The position numbers and the translations under genes were made by a program. Source: Clostridium sp. Cult3 (lineage in GTDB: Bacteria > Bacillota > Clostridia > Tissierellales > Tepidimicrobiaceae). Taken from it: a DNA stretch of 64,000 nucleotides. Of the stretch, positions 53,714 through 62,042 are shown piece by piece (the stretch's first letter is position 1; every line of letters begins with the position of its first letter). The stretch is from positions 1 to 64,000 of the forward strand of contig NZ_PPXY01000023.1 of assembly GCF_021655115.1 (NCBI RefSeq), written 5' to 3'. Below the pieces are notes generated by a model. The model was not told the DNA's origin, ran no database searches, and worked only from the letters and a program-made list of their open reading frames with translations.

Positions 53714-53746
53714 ATATAAAAAAATAGTGGGACATCCCACTATTTT
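53714..53746 (-). terminator. Strong intrinsic terminator after codY
   Basis: A perfect 12-bp inverted repeat centred at 53733-53734 (arms at 53721-53732 and 53735-53746, GC-rich middle GTGGGA/TCCCAC) followed on the minus strand by a run of U (complement of AAAAAAA). It ends the hslVU-codY unit before the motility promoter. The plus-strand flank is less U-rich. Confidence 0.9.
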
Positions 53747-53757
53747 CTCCTTAATAG

Positions 53758-54537
53758 CTATTCTTTTACCTTTTCCAATTCTTCTAATAGTTTGTCATTC
53801 AATATTTTAATATGCGTACCTTTCATACCTAAAGACCGAGATTCGATCACCCCTGCAGATTCAAACTTACGCAAGGCATTGACAATTACAGATCTTGTAA
53901 TTCCAACCCTATCGGCAACCTTACTTGCTACTAATAGTCCTTCATCTCCGTCTAGTTCTTCAAATATATGCTCCATAGCTTCTAGCTCAGAATAAGATAG
54001 AGTCCCTATTGCCATCTGGACTACAGCTTTCTTTCTAGCTTCTTCCTCCATCTCCTCACTCTTAGACCTTAATATTTCCATTCCTACAATTGTAGCACTA
54101 TATTCGGCTAATACCAAATCATCTTCGGTAAATTCTCTACCAAATCGTGCTAATACTAAAGTTCCTAATCTAACACCACCACTATTTATGGGTATTATAG
54201 TCGCAATCTTATCTGGATAATCACATTCTGAAATTTGATCGAATACACATTCAGTGATTTCTTCTACATTTTCTTTTGTTTCACTAACTTTTAACAATTC
54301 ATCATTGTATTTTTTAGGAAATCTCTTTTCATTCACAATCTCTGACTGAATTATATCACAATCAAACCCAGTAGATAACTCATATCCTAATACCCTGCCT
54401 TTTTTGCTAGCAATATATACATTGGCATCTAGTATTTCACTAAGTATCATGCTTAGCTCTTGAAACGATACAGGCTTTGAACCTGAACTCTGTAATGTCT
54501 TATTTAATCTTCTTGTTTTTTGTAATAAACTTTCCAT
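53758..54537 (-). CDS. codY: GTP-sensing global transcriptional repressor CodY
   Basis: About 259 residues. The N-terminal GAF-type domain (about 1-150), which binds branched-chain amino acids in relatives, starts with [15 protein letters not shown] and includes the [13 protein letters not shown] region. The C-terminal winged helix (about 195-255) has [41 protein letters not shown] in parts ([20 protein letters not shown]). I favour the ATG at 54537; a TTG immediately before it has slightly better spacing to GGAGG. It is the last gene of the hslV-hslU-codY unit and ends at a terminator. Confidence 0.97.
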   Translation of the reverse strand: MESLLQKTRRLNKTLQSSGSKPVSFQELSMILSEILDANVYIASKKGRVLGYELSTGFDCDIIQSEIVNEKRFPKKYNDELLKVSETKENVEEITECVFDQISECDYPDKIATIIPINSGGVRLGTLVLARFGREFTEDDLVLAEYSATIVGMEILRSKSEEMEEEARKKAVVQMAIGTLSYSELEAMEHIFEELDGDEGLLVASKVADRVGITRSVIVNALRKFESAGVIESRSLGMKGTHIKILNDKLLEELEKVKE

Positions 54538-54553
54538 CAATTGTATCCTCCTT

Positions 54554-55939
54554 TTATAATATATATTTTGATATATCCTTTTGGTGTATATGTTCCATCA
54601 ATTTTTCATTTACGTAAGTCTCATCTACCACTATTTTGTCAGCATCTAGGTCAGATGCTTCAAAAGAAATATCCTCCAAAAGTTTCTCCAAAACTGTCTG
54701 CAGTCTTCTTGCTCCTATGTTCTCAGACTGCTCATTTGCTATATATGCAACTTTCGCAATAGCTTTGATGGCTTCTTCAGTAAATTCTAGGTCTATACCC
54801 TCAGTTCCTAACAACAACTGGTACTGTTTTATTATTGCATTCTTAGGTTTGGTCAAAATTTCTACAAAGTTTTCTTCAGTTAAATTCTCTAGCTCAACCC
54901 TAATTGGAAATCTACCTTGAATTTCAGGTATCAAATCACCAACCTTTGAAACATGAAAAGCTCCAGCTGCAATAAATAATATGTGATCCGTTTTTACAGG
55001 TCCATACTTAGTCATAACTGTGGTTCCTTCAATAATTGGAAGTATGTCTCTCTGAACTCCTTCCCTGGAGACATCTGGTCCACCAGCATAGTCTTTGCCT
55101 GCAATCTTATCTATTTCATCTATGAATATAATTCCCGTTTCTTCTGCTTTAGCTATACCTATATTTATAGCTTCATCCATATCAATTAGTTTTTGTGCTT
55201 CTTGATTGCAAATTATCTTTCTAGCCTCTTCTATTGTTACTCTCTTTTTTTTAGTTTTCTTTGGTAAAAAATCCCCAAATATATCTTCCATATTAATATT
55301 ATATTCTTCCATTCCCAAACCACTAAATAGCTCTATAGTAGAATTATGATTATCTTCTACATCTATTTCTATTACTTCATTTTCTAATTCTCCCTTTAAC
55401 AATTTTTCCCTTACTTCTTTACGTTTATTCATAATCAGTTCTTTCTCAGTTATAGTCTTTTCGTCCTCTTCTTTTTCAGTACTAAACAAAGCTTCTAGAG
55501 GATTAGAACCTCTTTTTTTTGAAGGCAATGGAAATAATATATCCAGAATCCTTTCATTTGCTATCTTCTCACTTTTTTCATAAACTTCTTCTATTTTTTC
55601 AACCTTAACCATTCTAATGGATTCTTCTACCAGATCTCTAATCATTGAATCTACATCTCTTCCAACATATCCAACCTCTGTAAACTTTGTAGCCTCCACT
55701 TTTATAAAAGGGGCTTCTACTAGTTTAGATAATCGTCTTGCTATTTCAGTTTTTCCTACTCCCGTTGGTCCTATCATAAGAATATTTTTAGGTTTGACTT
55801 CTTCTTTAAACTCTTCAGATAGTAGGTTCCTTCTATATCTATTTCTAAGGGCGATGGAAACAGCCTTTTTGGCTGGGTTCTGACCTATAATATATTTATC
55901 TAATTCTTCTACTATTTGTTTTGGTGTAAGTTCAACCAT
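54554..55939 (-). CDS. hslU: ATP-dependent protease ATPase subunit HslU (ClpY)
   Basis: A 461-residue AAA+ unfoldase that feeds HslV. Start [34 protein letters not shown] (in parts: [16 protein letters not shown]), Walker [17 protein letters not shown] near residue 60, the [20 protein letters not shown] pore region, an inserted I domain (about 110-245, highly charged), Walker [13 protein letters not shown] near 270 and the C-terminal sensor-2 helix with [17 protein letters not shown]. The extreme end YIL, which docks into HslV in relatives, is present. It lies between hslV and codY. Confidence 0.97.
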   Translation of the reverse strand: MVELTPKQIVEELDKYIIGQNPAKKAVSIALRNRYRRNLLSEEFKEEVKPKNILMIGPTGVGKTEIARRLSKLVEAPFIKVEATKFTEVGYVGRDVDSMIRDLVEESIRMVKVEKIEEVYEKSEKIANERILDILFPLPSKKRGSNPLEALFSTEKEEDEKTITEKELIMNKRKEVREKLLKGELENEVIEIDVEDNHNSTIELFSGLGMEEYNINMEDIFGDFLPKKTKKKRVTIEEARKIICNQEAQKLIDMDEAINIGIAKAEETGIIFIDEIDKIAGKDYAGGPDVSREGVQRDILPIIEGTTVMTKYGPVKTDHILFIAAGAFHVSKVGDLIPEIQGRFPIRVELENLTEENFVEILTKPKNAIIKQYQLLLGTEGIDLEFTEEAIKAIAKVAYIANEQSENIGARRLQTVLEKLLEDISFEASDLDADKIVVDETYVNEKLMEHIHQKDISKYIL

Positions 55940-55951
55940 ATAACAACCCCC

Positions 55952-56482
55952 CTAAATTACTTCAATGGTAATACAGTTATTTGTATATATACAGATAGAT
56001 GAAGCTATTAGGATGGACTCCTGGGCTATTTCCTCTGCAGTTAATTCTGAGTGTCTTAGGAGGGCTTTCCCAGAAGCATAGGCATAGTTACCCCCAGAGC
56101 CTATAGCTATGATTCCATCTTCCGGTTCAATTACTTCCCCGTTTCCTGATATGAGAAGTAAATTTTCCTTATCTGCTGCAATCAACATAGCTTCTAGCCG
56201 TCTTAGAACCTTATCCCTTCTCCACTCTTTAGCTAGTTCCACAGCAGACCTTCTAAGGTTCCCACCATATTGTTCCAACTTTTCCTCTAGAATTTCTGCT
56301 AAAGTTAGAGCATCAGCCACCGAACCAGCAAATCCTACAACAACATTATCATCATATATTTTTCTAACCTTTTTCGCAGTATTTTTCATTATTGTCGAAT
56401 CCCCAAAGGTAATCTGCCCATCCCCTGCTATAGCGACTTTCCCTTCCTTTTTAACCGCTACGATAGTGGTACCTTTTAACAC
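55952..56482 (-). CDS. hslV: ATP-dependent protease peptidase subunit HslV (ClpQ)
   Basis: A threonine protease forming double hexamers with HslU. The conserved N-terminus is [20 protein letters not shown], in which the catalytic Thr of TTIV becomes residue 1 after removal of the short leader. The start is a GTG at 56480-56482 with GAGGTG ending 6 bases upstream, giving 176 residues, the normal length; a 20-residue longer reading from an upstream ATG is not family-like. Later motifs [21 protein letters not shown] and [16 protein letters not shown] are intact. Promoter and CodY-box-like sequence lie in front. Confidence 0.96.
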   Translation of the reverse strand: MLKGTTIVAVKKEGKVAIAGDGQITFGDSTIMKNTAKKVRKIYDDNVVVGFAGSVADALTLAEILEEKLEQYGGNLRRSAVELAKEWRRDKVLRRLEAMLIAADKENLLLISGNGEVIEPEDGIIAIGSGGNYAYASGKALLRHSELTAEEIAQESILIASSICIYTNNCITIEVI

Positions 56483-56520
56483 TGTCAACACCTCAATTCC
56501 AATAAATTCGTCAAAGATAA

Positions 56521-56535
56521 TGTATTCTGAATATT
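56521..56535. promoter_or_regulatory. CodY-box-like palindrome before hslVU-codY
   Basis: Read on the minus strand it is AATATTCAGAATACA, 11 of 15 matches to AATTTTCWGAAAATT by my count and with an inner palindrome ATATTCAGAATA nearly symmetric. It lies immediately downstream of the predicted -10, over the expected transcription start, where a bound CodY would block. Autoregulation of codY is inferred. Confidence 0.45.
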
Positions 56536-56544
56536 CTATCATAT

Positions 56545-56572
56545 ATATTATACATTACTATACATCAGTCAA
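56545..56572 (-). promoter_or_regulatory. Sigma-A-type promoter of hslV-hslU-codY
   Basis: TTGACT (56567-56572) and TAATAT (56545-56550) on the minus strand with a 16-base spacer, about 60 bases before the hslV start. An overlapping TATAAT gives a 14-base spacer, too short. It begins 17 bases past the topA stop. No strong terminator follows topA, so some read-through is expected. Confidence 0.65.
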
Positions 56573-56588
56573 AATGTACAGTAATTTT

Positions 56589-58673
56589 TTATTCTTTTTC
56601 GATCCTACTATAACCACATTCCTTATCCATACATCTAATTTTCGTTCCCTTTTTAGTCTTCTTCTTTACCAAAACTCCATTACACTGAGGGCATTTTTCC
56701 TCAATTGGTTCATCCCAAGAAATAAAATTGCAATCTGGAAAATTACTGCATCCATAGAAGATCCTTCCTTTCCTGGATCTTCTTCTAATTATATTTCCAC
56801 CACAAAGAGGACAAGGCACATTCAGTTCATCTACTATGGCTTTGGTGTTTTTACACTCAGGGTATCCAGGACAAGCCAAGAACTTTCCATATCTGCCATA
56901 CTTAACAACCATATTCCTGCCACATTTTTCACAGATTTCATCAGTTACTTCATCTTCAATTTCTATCTTGTCTATTTCCTCCTCAGCTTTTCTCAACACT
57001 ACCTCGAAATCTTTATAAAAATCATCTACTACTAACTGCCATTCATAATCACCTTCTGCTATTCTATCCAACTTTTCTTCTAATTCTGCAGTAAATTCTT
57101 CGTTTACTATATCTTCAAAATACTCTCCTAGCAAATCATTAACTAAAATCCCTAACTCTGTAGGTGCAAAAGACCTATTATTTAAATTTACATACTCTCT
57201 ATTTAATATTGTAGATATAGTCGGTGCATAAGTACTTGGCCTACCAATACCCAAATCCTCTAAGGTTTTAATTAAAGAAGCTTCAGTATATCTAGAAGGT
57301 GGTTGAGTGAAATGTTGATTAGGTTCGATTTTATTTACCTTTAACTTTTCTCCTTCCTCCAAAATAGGTATTTCTAAGTCCTTATCTTTATCTTCTTGAT
57401 TGCTATATACCTTTAAAAATCCATCAAAGCTCATCTTAGATCCGGAAGCTCTGAATATATTCCCATTAGAAATAATCTTAACAGAAATAGTATCAAACTT
57501 AGCAGGACTCATCTGAGAGCTTACAAATCTTTTCCATATTAAATCATACAACTTAAATTGATCTGGAGTTAAAGATTTTTTAATATCTTCAGGTTTTCTC
57601 AATATCGAAGAAGGTCTAATACCTTCGTGAGCATCTTGAGTTTCTTTTTTACTCTTGTTGCTATATGTCTTTCCCCCGCTGCTATATGCTTTACCATAGT
57701 TATCGGTAATAAAGGTTTTTGCGAGATTTGCAGCTTCATCCGATACCCTAGTGGAGTCAGTTCTAATATAAGTAATAAGCCCCACAGTACCTTCTCCTTT
57801 AATATCAATTCCTTCATAAAGCTGTTGTGCAATCATCATGGTTTTTCTAGTAGAAAAGCCTAATTTTTTTGATCCTTCCTGCTGTAATGTACTAGTAGTA
57901 AAAGGTGCATAAGGATTTCTTCTTTTAGTTCCCTTTTTTACCTCATCTACTATAAAACTATCTTTATCCATAGAGCTTATAATCTCATCTACCTCTTCCT
58001 TACTAAAAATCTCAACCTTTTTATCTTTCCCATTTTCCAATATTCCATAAAAATTTGCCTCAAAAGGTATGTTGTCCTTTTCCAATAAAGCTTTAATACT
58101 CCAATATTCTTGAGGAACAAAAGCTTCAATTTCCTTCTCCCTATCACATATAAGCTTAACAGTTACCGATTGGACTCTACCAGCACTTAGACCCCTTTTT
58201 ATTTTACGCCAAAGTAATGGGCTTATTTTGTATCCTACTAATCTATCCAATATCCTCCTCGCCTGTTGTGCATCTACAAGATTCTTATCTATGGTTCTTG
58301 GTTTATCTATGGCATTGAATATAGCATCCTTTGTAATCTCATTAAATTCAATCCTCACAAGTTCATCCTCATTGATACCTAATATATGGGCTAAATGCCA
58401 TGATATAGCCTCCCCCTCCCTATCTGGGTCAGTGGCTAAAAAGATTTTATCAGCTTTTTTCGCTTCATCTTTTAATTCTTTTACCACTGGTCCTTTGCCT
58501 CTAATTGTAATATATTTAGGCTCATAATTATTATCTATATCAATGCCTAAACTGCTTTTAGGCAGATCTCTCACATGTCCTACAGAAGCCTTAACTTTAT
58601 AGTTTTTACCTAAAAACTTTCCAATAGTTTTTGCCTTTGCAGGTGACTCAACTATTACTAAATTTTTTTGCAA
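56589..58673 (-). CDS. topA: DNA topoisomerase I (type IA)
   Basis: A 694-residue enzyme that relaxes negative supercoils. The Toprim domain (1-115) has LVIVESPAKAKTIGKFLG and ATDPDREGEAISWHL. The active-site Tyr is in GLITYIRTDSTRVS near residue 300. The C-terminus carries three four-cysteine zinc motifs: CEKCGRNMVVKYG...C..C near 583, CPLCGGNIIRRRS...C..C near 624, CPQCNGVLVKKKT...C..C near 665. The start is TTG with GGAGGTG about 8 bases upstream. In Bacillus trmFO and xerC (codV) lie between topA and hslV; they are absent here. Confidence 0.98.
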   Translation of the reverse strand: MQKNLVIVESPAKAKTIGKFLGKNYKVKASVGHVRDLPKSSLGIDIDNNYEPKYITIRGKGPVVKELKDEAKKADKIFLATDPDREGEAISWHLAHILGINEDELVRIEFNEITKDAIFNAIDKPRTIDKNLVDAQQARRILDRLVGYKISPLLWRKIKRGLSAGRVQSVTVKLICDREKEIEAFVPQEYWSIKALLEKDNIPFEANFYGILENGKDKKVEIFSKEEVDEIISSMDKDSFIVDEVKKGTKRRNPYAPFTTSTLQQEGSKKLGFSTRKTMMIAQQLYEGIDIKGEGTVGLITYIRTDSTRVSDEAANLAKTFITDNYGKAYSSGGKTYSNKSKKETQDAHEGIRPSSILRKPEDIKKSLTPDQFKLYDLIWKRFVSSQMSPAKFDTISVKIISNGNIFRASGSKMSFDGFLKVYSNQEDKDKDLEIPILEEGEKLKVNKIEPNQHFTQPPSRYTEASLIKTLEDLGIGRPSTYAPTISTILNREYVNLNNRSFAPTELGILVNDLLGEYFEDIVNEEFTAELEEKLDRIAEGDYEWQLVVDDFYKDFEVVLRKAEEEIDKIEIEDEVTDEICEKCGRNMVVKYGRYGKFLACPGYPECKNTKAIVDELNVPCPLCGGNIIRRRSRKGRIFYGCSNFPDCNFISWDEPIEEKCPQCNGVLVKKKTKKGTKIRCMDKECGYSRIEKE

Positions 58674-58699
58674 TGTTTACACCTCCAAATAACAATCGA

Positions 58700-59797
58700 C
58701 TATGACAAGGTAAATATTCTACCCGTCATTTCCTTAATCATCCCTTTTAGTTCCAATATGGTAAGTACACTATTTACAGTAGAAATATCTAGCCCAGTAC
58801 TTATTGCTATACTATCACTATGGATAGGTCCCTCTTTTATTAATTCAACTATCTGTATCTCCAAAGGACTTAGCCCAGATAGATCTAATGCATTGTCTTT
58901 ATTCAACTTTATTTTTTCTTGTAACTCGTAGATCTCCTCAATTATATCATCTATATCCATTACCAGCTTAGCACCATCTTTAATCAATTTATTTGTACCT
59001 CGGCTAAAAATACTATTTATGTTGCCAGGTAAAGCAAAAACTTCTTTGCCTTGTTCTAAAGCGTGATGTGCCGTTATTAAAGATCCGCTCTTTTCTTTAG
59101 CTTCAATAACTATAACACCTAAAGATAAGCCACTAATCATTCTATTTCGTTGGGGAAAATTATATGCTAGCGGTGGTACACCCATAAAATATTCAGTAAT
59201 TACGGCACCATTTTTTGGTATATCTCCATACAGTTTTTCATTTCTCTTAGGATAGATGACATCTAAACCATTTCCCAAAACTCCTATTGTTCTCCCATTT
59301 TCCTCTAAAGCTACCTTATGAGCTATAGCGTCGATACCTAAAGCTAAACCACTAACAATGGTTATGTTTAATTTAACTAATTCTCTTACAAATTTTTCAG
59401 TAGCCCACTTTCCATAGTTAGTAGCTTTCCTTGACCCTACAACAGCTATTGAGAGTTCATCTTTTTCATTCAGTTCTCCCCTTCTATACAAAACCTTTGG
59501 ATTATCATAAATATAATGGAGTTTTTTTGGATAATCTTCGTCTAATACAGTAGTTATACTTATATTTTGATCCTCAATTGCATGAAATATTTTCTTTATA
59601 TAATCTTCGCTACGATAATGTATTATTTTCTCTATAATCTTAGGTTTAATGCCTTTAAGGTCGTACAATTGATCAGTAGATGCTTTCCAGATATCTGTCA
59701 ATTGGGTGAACTGCATCATTAAATTATCTATATTTCTATTTCCAATTCCCAAGCTACTTAACCATATTAAAATCTCCCTATTGGAAATCCCCTTCAC
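58700..59797 (-). CDS. dprA: DNA processing protein DprA (Smf)
   Basis: A 365-residue Rossmann-fold protein that loads RecA on incoming single-stranded DNA during transformation, and whose wider role is in recombination. N-terminal helix-hairpin-helix/SAM-like part (1-90), then the DprA core with VVGSRKATNYGKWATEKFV near 118, VSGLALGIDAIAHKVALE near 150, GLSLGVIVIEAKEKSGSLITA near 228, and a C-terminal winged-helix domain (about 300-365). Start GTG with GGGGG 9 bases upstream. It follows comM, as in several Firmicutes. Confidence 0.96.
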   Translation of the reverse strand: MKGISNREILIWLSSLGIGNRNIDNLMMQFTQLTDIWKASTDQLYDLKGIKPKIIEKIIHYRSEDYIKKIFHAIEDQNISITTVLDEDYPKKLHYIYDNPKVLYRRGELNEKDELSIAVVGSRKATNYGKWATEKFVRELVKLNITIVSGLALGIDAIAHKVALEENGRTIGVLGNGLDVIYPKRNEKLYGDIPKNGAVITEYFMGVPPLAYNFPQRNRMISGLSLGVIVIEAKEKSGSLITAHHALEQGKEVFALPGNINSIFSRGTNKLIKDGAKLVMDIDDIIEEIYELQEKIKLNKDNALDLSGLSPLEIQIVELIKEGPIHSDSIAISTGLDISTVNSVLTILELKGMIKEMTGRIFTLS

Positions 59798-59803
59798 ACC
59801 ATA

Positions 59804-61330
59804 TTACCCCCAATACTTATTATCTAAGCTTCTATACCTAATGGCTTCCAATATATGTTTTTCTCTAATCATGGTTTCTTCGTCTAAATCAGCAATTGTT
59901 CTTCCTACTTTTAGAATCTTATTATAAGTTCTAGCACTAAACCTATATCTCTTAAAAGCTTCCTTCATAATAAATTCAGCCTCATTGGTCAATTTACAAT
60001 ATTTTTTTATATCTTTTGGTCCTAACTGAGAATTACTATATATATTATGGTCTTTAAATCTATTTATTTGAATCTTTCTAGCCTTATTAACCCTAGCCCT
60101 TATCTCCTGTGAAGTCTCTAGCTTTCTGTCTTCTTTTAAATCCTTATAATTTACTGGTAAAACCTCAATATGAATATCTATCCTGTCCAATAATGGATTG
60201 CTAATTTTAGATAAATATCTGTCTATACTACTTTGAGTGCAGCTACATTCATGGAAGGGATCGCCATAATAACCACACGGACATGGATTCATGCTAGCTA
60301 TCATCATGAATTTAGACGGATAGGTTAGAGTAGCATTTACCCTAGATATTGTTACGACTCCATCTTCCATAGGTTGTCTTAGCACCTCAATAACATCCTT
60401 TTTAAACTCTGGTAACTCATCTAAAAACAAAACCCCATTGTGCGCCAATGATACTTCCCCAGGTTTAGGAATCCTTCCACCACCAATTAAAGAAGTTGCT
60501 GATGCAGTATGATGGGGAGCCCTGAAGGGACGGTTCTTTACTAATGCATTAGCCTTTAGAAGTCCAGAAACACTATATATTTTAGTCACTTCAATAGCTT
60601 CATCAAAAGTTAATTTAGGCAATATAGTGGGTAACCTTCTAGCTGCCATAGTCTTCCCAGCTCCTGGTGGCCCTAAGATGAGCATATTATGAGCCCCAGC
60701 AGCAGCCACTTCTAAAGCTCGTTTCAAACCTTCTTGTCCTTTTATATCGCTAAAATCTATATTAAATTCAGATTCTTCATCTAAACATAAATTATCTATC
60801 TTATAGGGTTCTATATGCTCTAGTCCGTTTAAAAAATTTACTACTTGTTTTAAATTTTTAGCAGGTATGACTTCCACATCCTCAACAACAGCAGATTCAT
60901 CTTTATTATCATAGGGTACTATACATCTTCTAATATTAGATTCTCGCATGGAAATAACCATAGGTAGCGCCCCTTCTATGGAATTTAATCTACCATCTAG
61001 GGCTAATTCTCCTATAAATGCTATATCACTACAGTCTAATTTGTCAATTACGCCCATAGCCATAAGAAGCCCTACTGCAATAGATAGGTCTAGCTGAGAG
61101 CCTTCCTTTTTTAGGTTGGCTGGAGCTAAGTTGACCGTAATTCTACTCAAAGGAAATTCAAACCCACTGTTTTTTATTGCAGTTCGAACCCTTTCCTTTG
61201 ATTCTTTAATTGAAGTATCTGCTAGGCCTACAATATTGAATACGGGAAGTCCTCTAGATAAATCCGTTTCTACTTCTATAATATATCCATTTAACCCCTG
61301 TAGTACACAGGTATTAACCTTAGAATACAT
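59804..61330 (-). CDS. comM: YifB/ComM family Mg-chelatase-like AAA+ ATPase
   Basis: A 508-residue AAA+ protein with an N-terminal Lon-protease-like S5 fold domain (about 1-180: FNIVGLADTSIKESKERV, RITVNLAPANLKKEGSQLDL) and a magnesium-chelatase-type ATPase domain with ILGPPGAGKTMAARRL near residue 220, FRAPHHTASATSLIGGG near 275, GVLFLDELPEF, and the MNPCPCGYYGDP zinc-like cysteine cluster near 355. ComM helps branch migration in transformation in Gram-negatives. Here it lies before dprA. Confidence 0.95.
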   Translation of the reverse strand: MYSKVNTCVLQGLNGYIIEVETDLSRGLPVFNIVGLADTSIKESKERVRTAIKNSGFEFPLSRITVNLAPANLKKEGSQLDLSIAVGLLMAMGVIDKLDCSDIAFIGELALDGRLNSIEGALPMVISMRESNIRRCIVPYDNKDESAVVEDVEVIPAKNLKQVVNFLNGLEHIEPYKIDNLCLDEESEFNIDFSDIKGQEGLKRALEVAAAGAHNMLILGPPGAGKTMAARRLPTILPKLTFDEAIEVTKIYSVSGLLKANALVKNRPFRAPHHTASATSLIGGGRIPKPGEVSLAHNGVLFLDELPEFKKDVIEVLRQPMEDGVVTISRVNATLTYPSKFMMIASMNPCPCGYYGDPFHECSCTQSSIDRYLSKISNPLLDRIDIHIEVLPVNYKDLKEDRKLETSQEIRARVNKARKIQINRFKDHNIYSNSQLGPKDIKKYCKLTNEAEFIMKEAFKRYRFSARTYNKILKVGRTIADLDEETMIREKHILEAIRYRSLDNKYWG

Positions 61331-61405
61331 AATTAGGCCCCTTTCATGAGAAATATATATTTATTCCCTGGGTAATAGTGAAAACAATGGATATTTCAAC
61401 TGTTA

Positions 61406-61759
61406 TCAACAAAAAGCATTCTCTATATGGTTTATTTTGCTTTTTTTACTCAAAAACACTTCTATTATATCGTATCTTACTTGATAGTCAAATAGATTTT
61501 TTTGTTTGATGTATACAAACGAAGTTTTTATGATTTTATCCTGCTTTCTAAAATTAACTGCTTCATAAGGATAGCCATAATCAACACTGGTCCTAGTTTT
61601 CACTTCAATAAAAGTCAAAATATTTGATTTAATTGCTATTATGTCTATTTCTCCTATATTAGTTCTATAGTTTCTATCTAATATATTATAACCATTAGAG
61701 ATAAGATATTTTATGGCTATATTCTCTCCTTGAAAACCCTTGTGTATATTATTAGTCAT
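61406..61759 (-). CDS. yraN: YraN family endonuclease-fold protein (UPF0102)
   Basis: A 117-residue small protein with the restriction-endonuclease-like core GEIDIIAIKSNILTFIEVKTRTS, matching UPF0102. The D and E-x-K residues of the nuclease fold are present. The function is unproven in most species. It lies between the FlhB-like gene and comM; the common Firmicute neighbour. The 75 bases that follow (61331-61405, before comM) contain no clear promoter or terminator. Confidence 0.9.
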   Translation of the reverse strand: MTNNIHKGFQGENIAIKYLISNGYNILDRNYRTNIGEIDIIAIKSNILTFIEVKTRTSVDYGYPYEAVNFRKQDKIIKTSFVYIKQKNLFDYQVRYDIIEVFLSKKSKINHIENAFC

Positions 61760-61760
61760 T

Positions 61761-62039
61761 TTATTCTCCTTTATCTTTATCTAAAGAATATACAAATAAG
61801 ATTATTTCAGATATAGCTTCATATAATTCTGGTGGTATCTCTTCGTACAGATCTAAATTTATTAAATCCTCTATTAGCTTTTCATCCTCATATATCCTAA
61901 TTCCTGCCTCTTGCCCCGTTTTGACAATTTTCTCCGCAATGTCCCCTTGCCCCTTTGCAATCACTTTTGGAACATTGTACTCTTCTTTATATGCTAAAGC
62001 TACAGCCTTTTTTTTAAGGGTATCCTTATTGTATTTCAT
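61761..62039 (-). CDS. ylqH: Orphan FlhB C-terminal-domain protein (FhlB/YlqH type)
   Basis: A 92-residue protein equal to the cytoplasmic end of FlhB without the membrane part. Its segment KVIAKGQGDIAEKIVKTGQEAGIRI aligns by eye with AKGVDIIAENIKRVGEENSIPV of the FlhB at 34149-35237, and both end in IPxELYEAxxExxxxVYSL. It lacks the NPTH cleavage motif. The homologue FhlB in some proteobacteria can replace the cleaved C-terminus of FlhB. It lies immediately after a FliK-like gene (3 bases), a pairing also seen in Bacillus (ylqG-ylqH). Role here is inferred. Confidence 0.85.
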   Translation of the reverse strand: MKYNKDTLKKKAVALAYKEEYNVPKVIAKGQGDIAEKIVKTGQEAGIRIYEDEKLIEDLINLDLYEEIPPELYEAISEIILFVYSLDKDKGE

Positions 62040-62042
62040 TCT

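Noticed and set aside
53517-53757. Sigma-D (TAAA/GCCGATAT-type) promoter upstream of flgB
   Set aside because: No pair of boxes with proper spacing was seen; only the sigma-A-type promoter is convincing.
56109-57035. Plus-strand open frame of 308 codons antisense to hslV and topA
   Set aside because: It lies opposite two unmistakable genes, its translation has no recognisable domain, is rich in Ser/Ile/Phe as antisense AT-rich frames are, and lacks a ribosome-binding site.
57599-57832. Minus-strand 77-codon frame inside topA
   Set aside because: It is in another frame of a clear topoisomerase gene and shows no family features.
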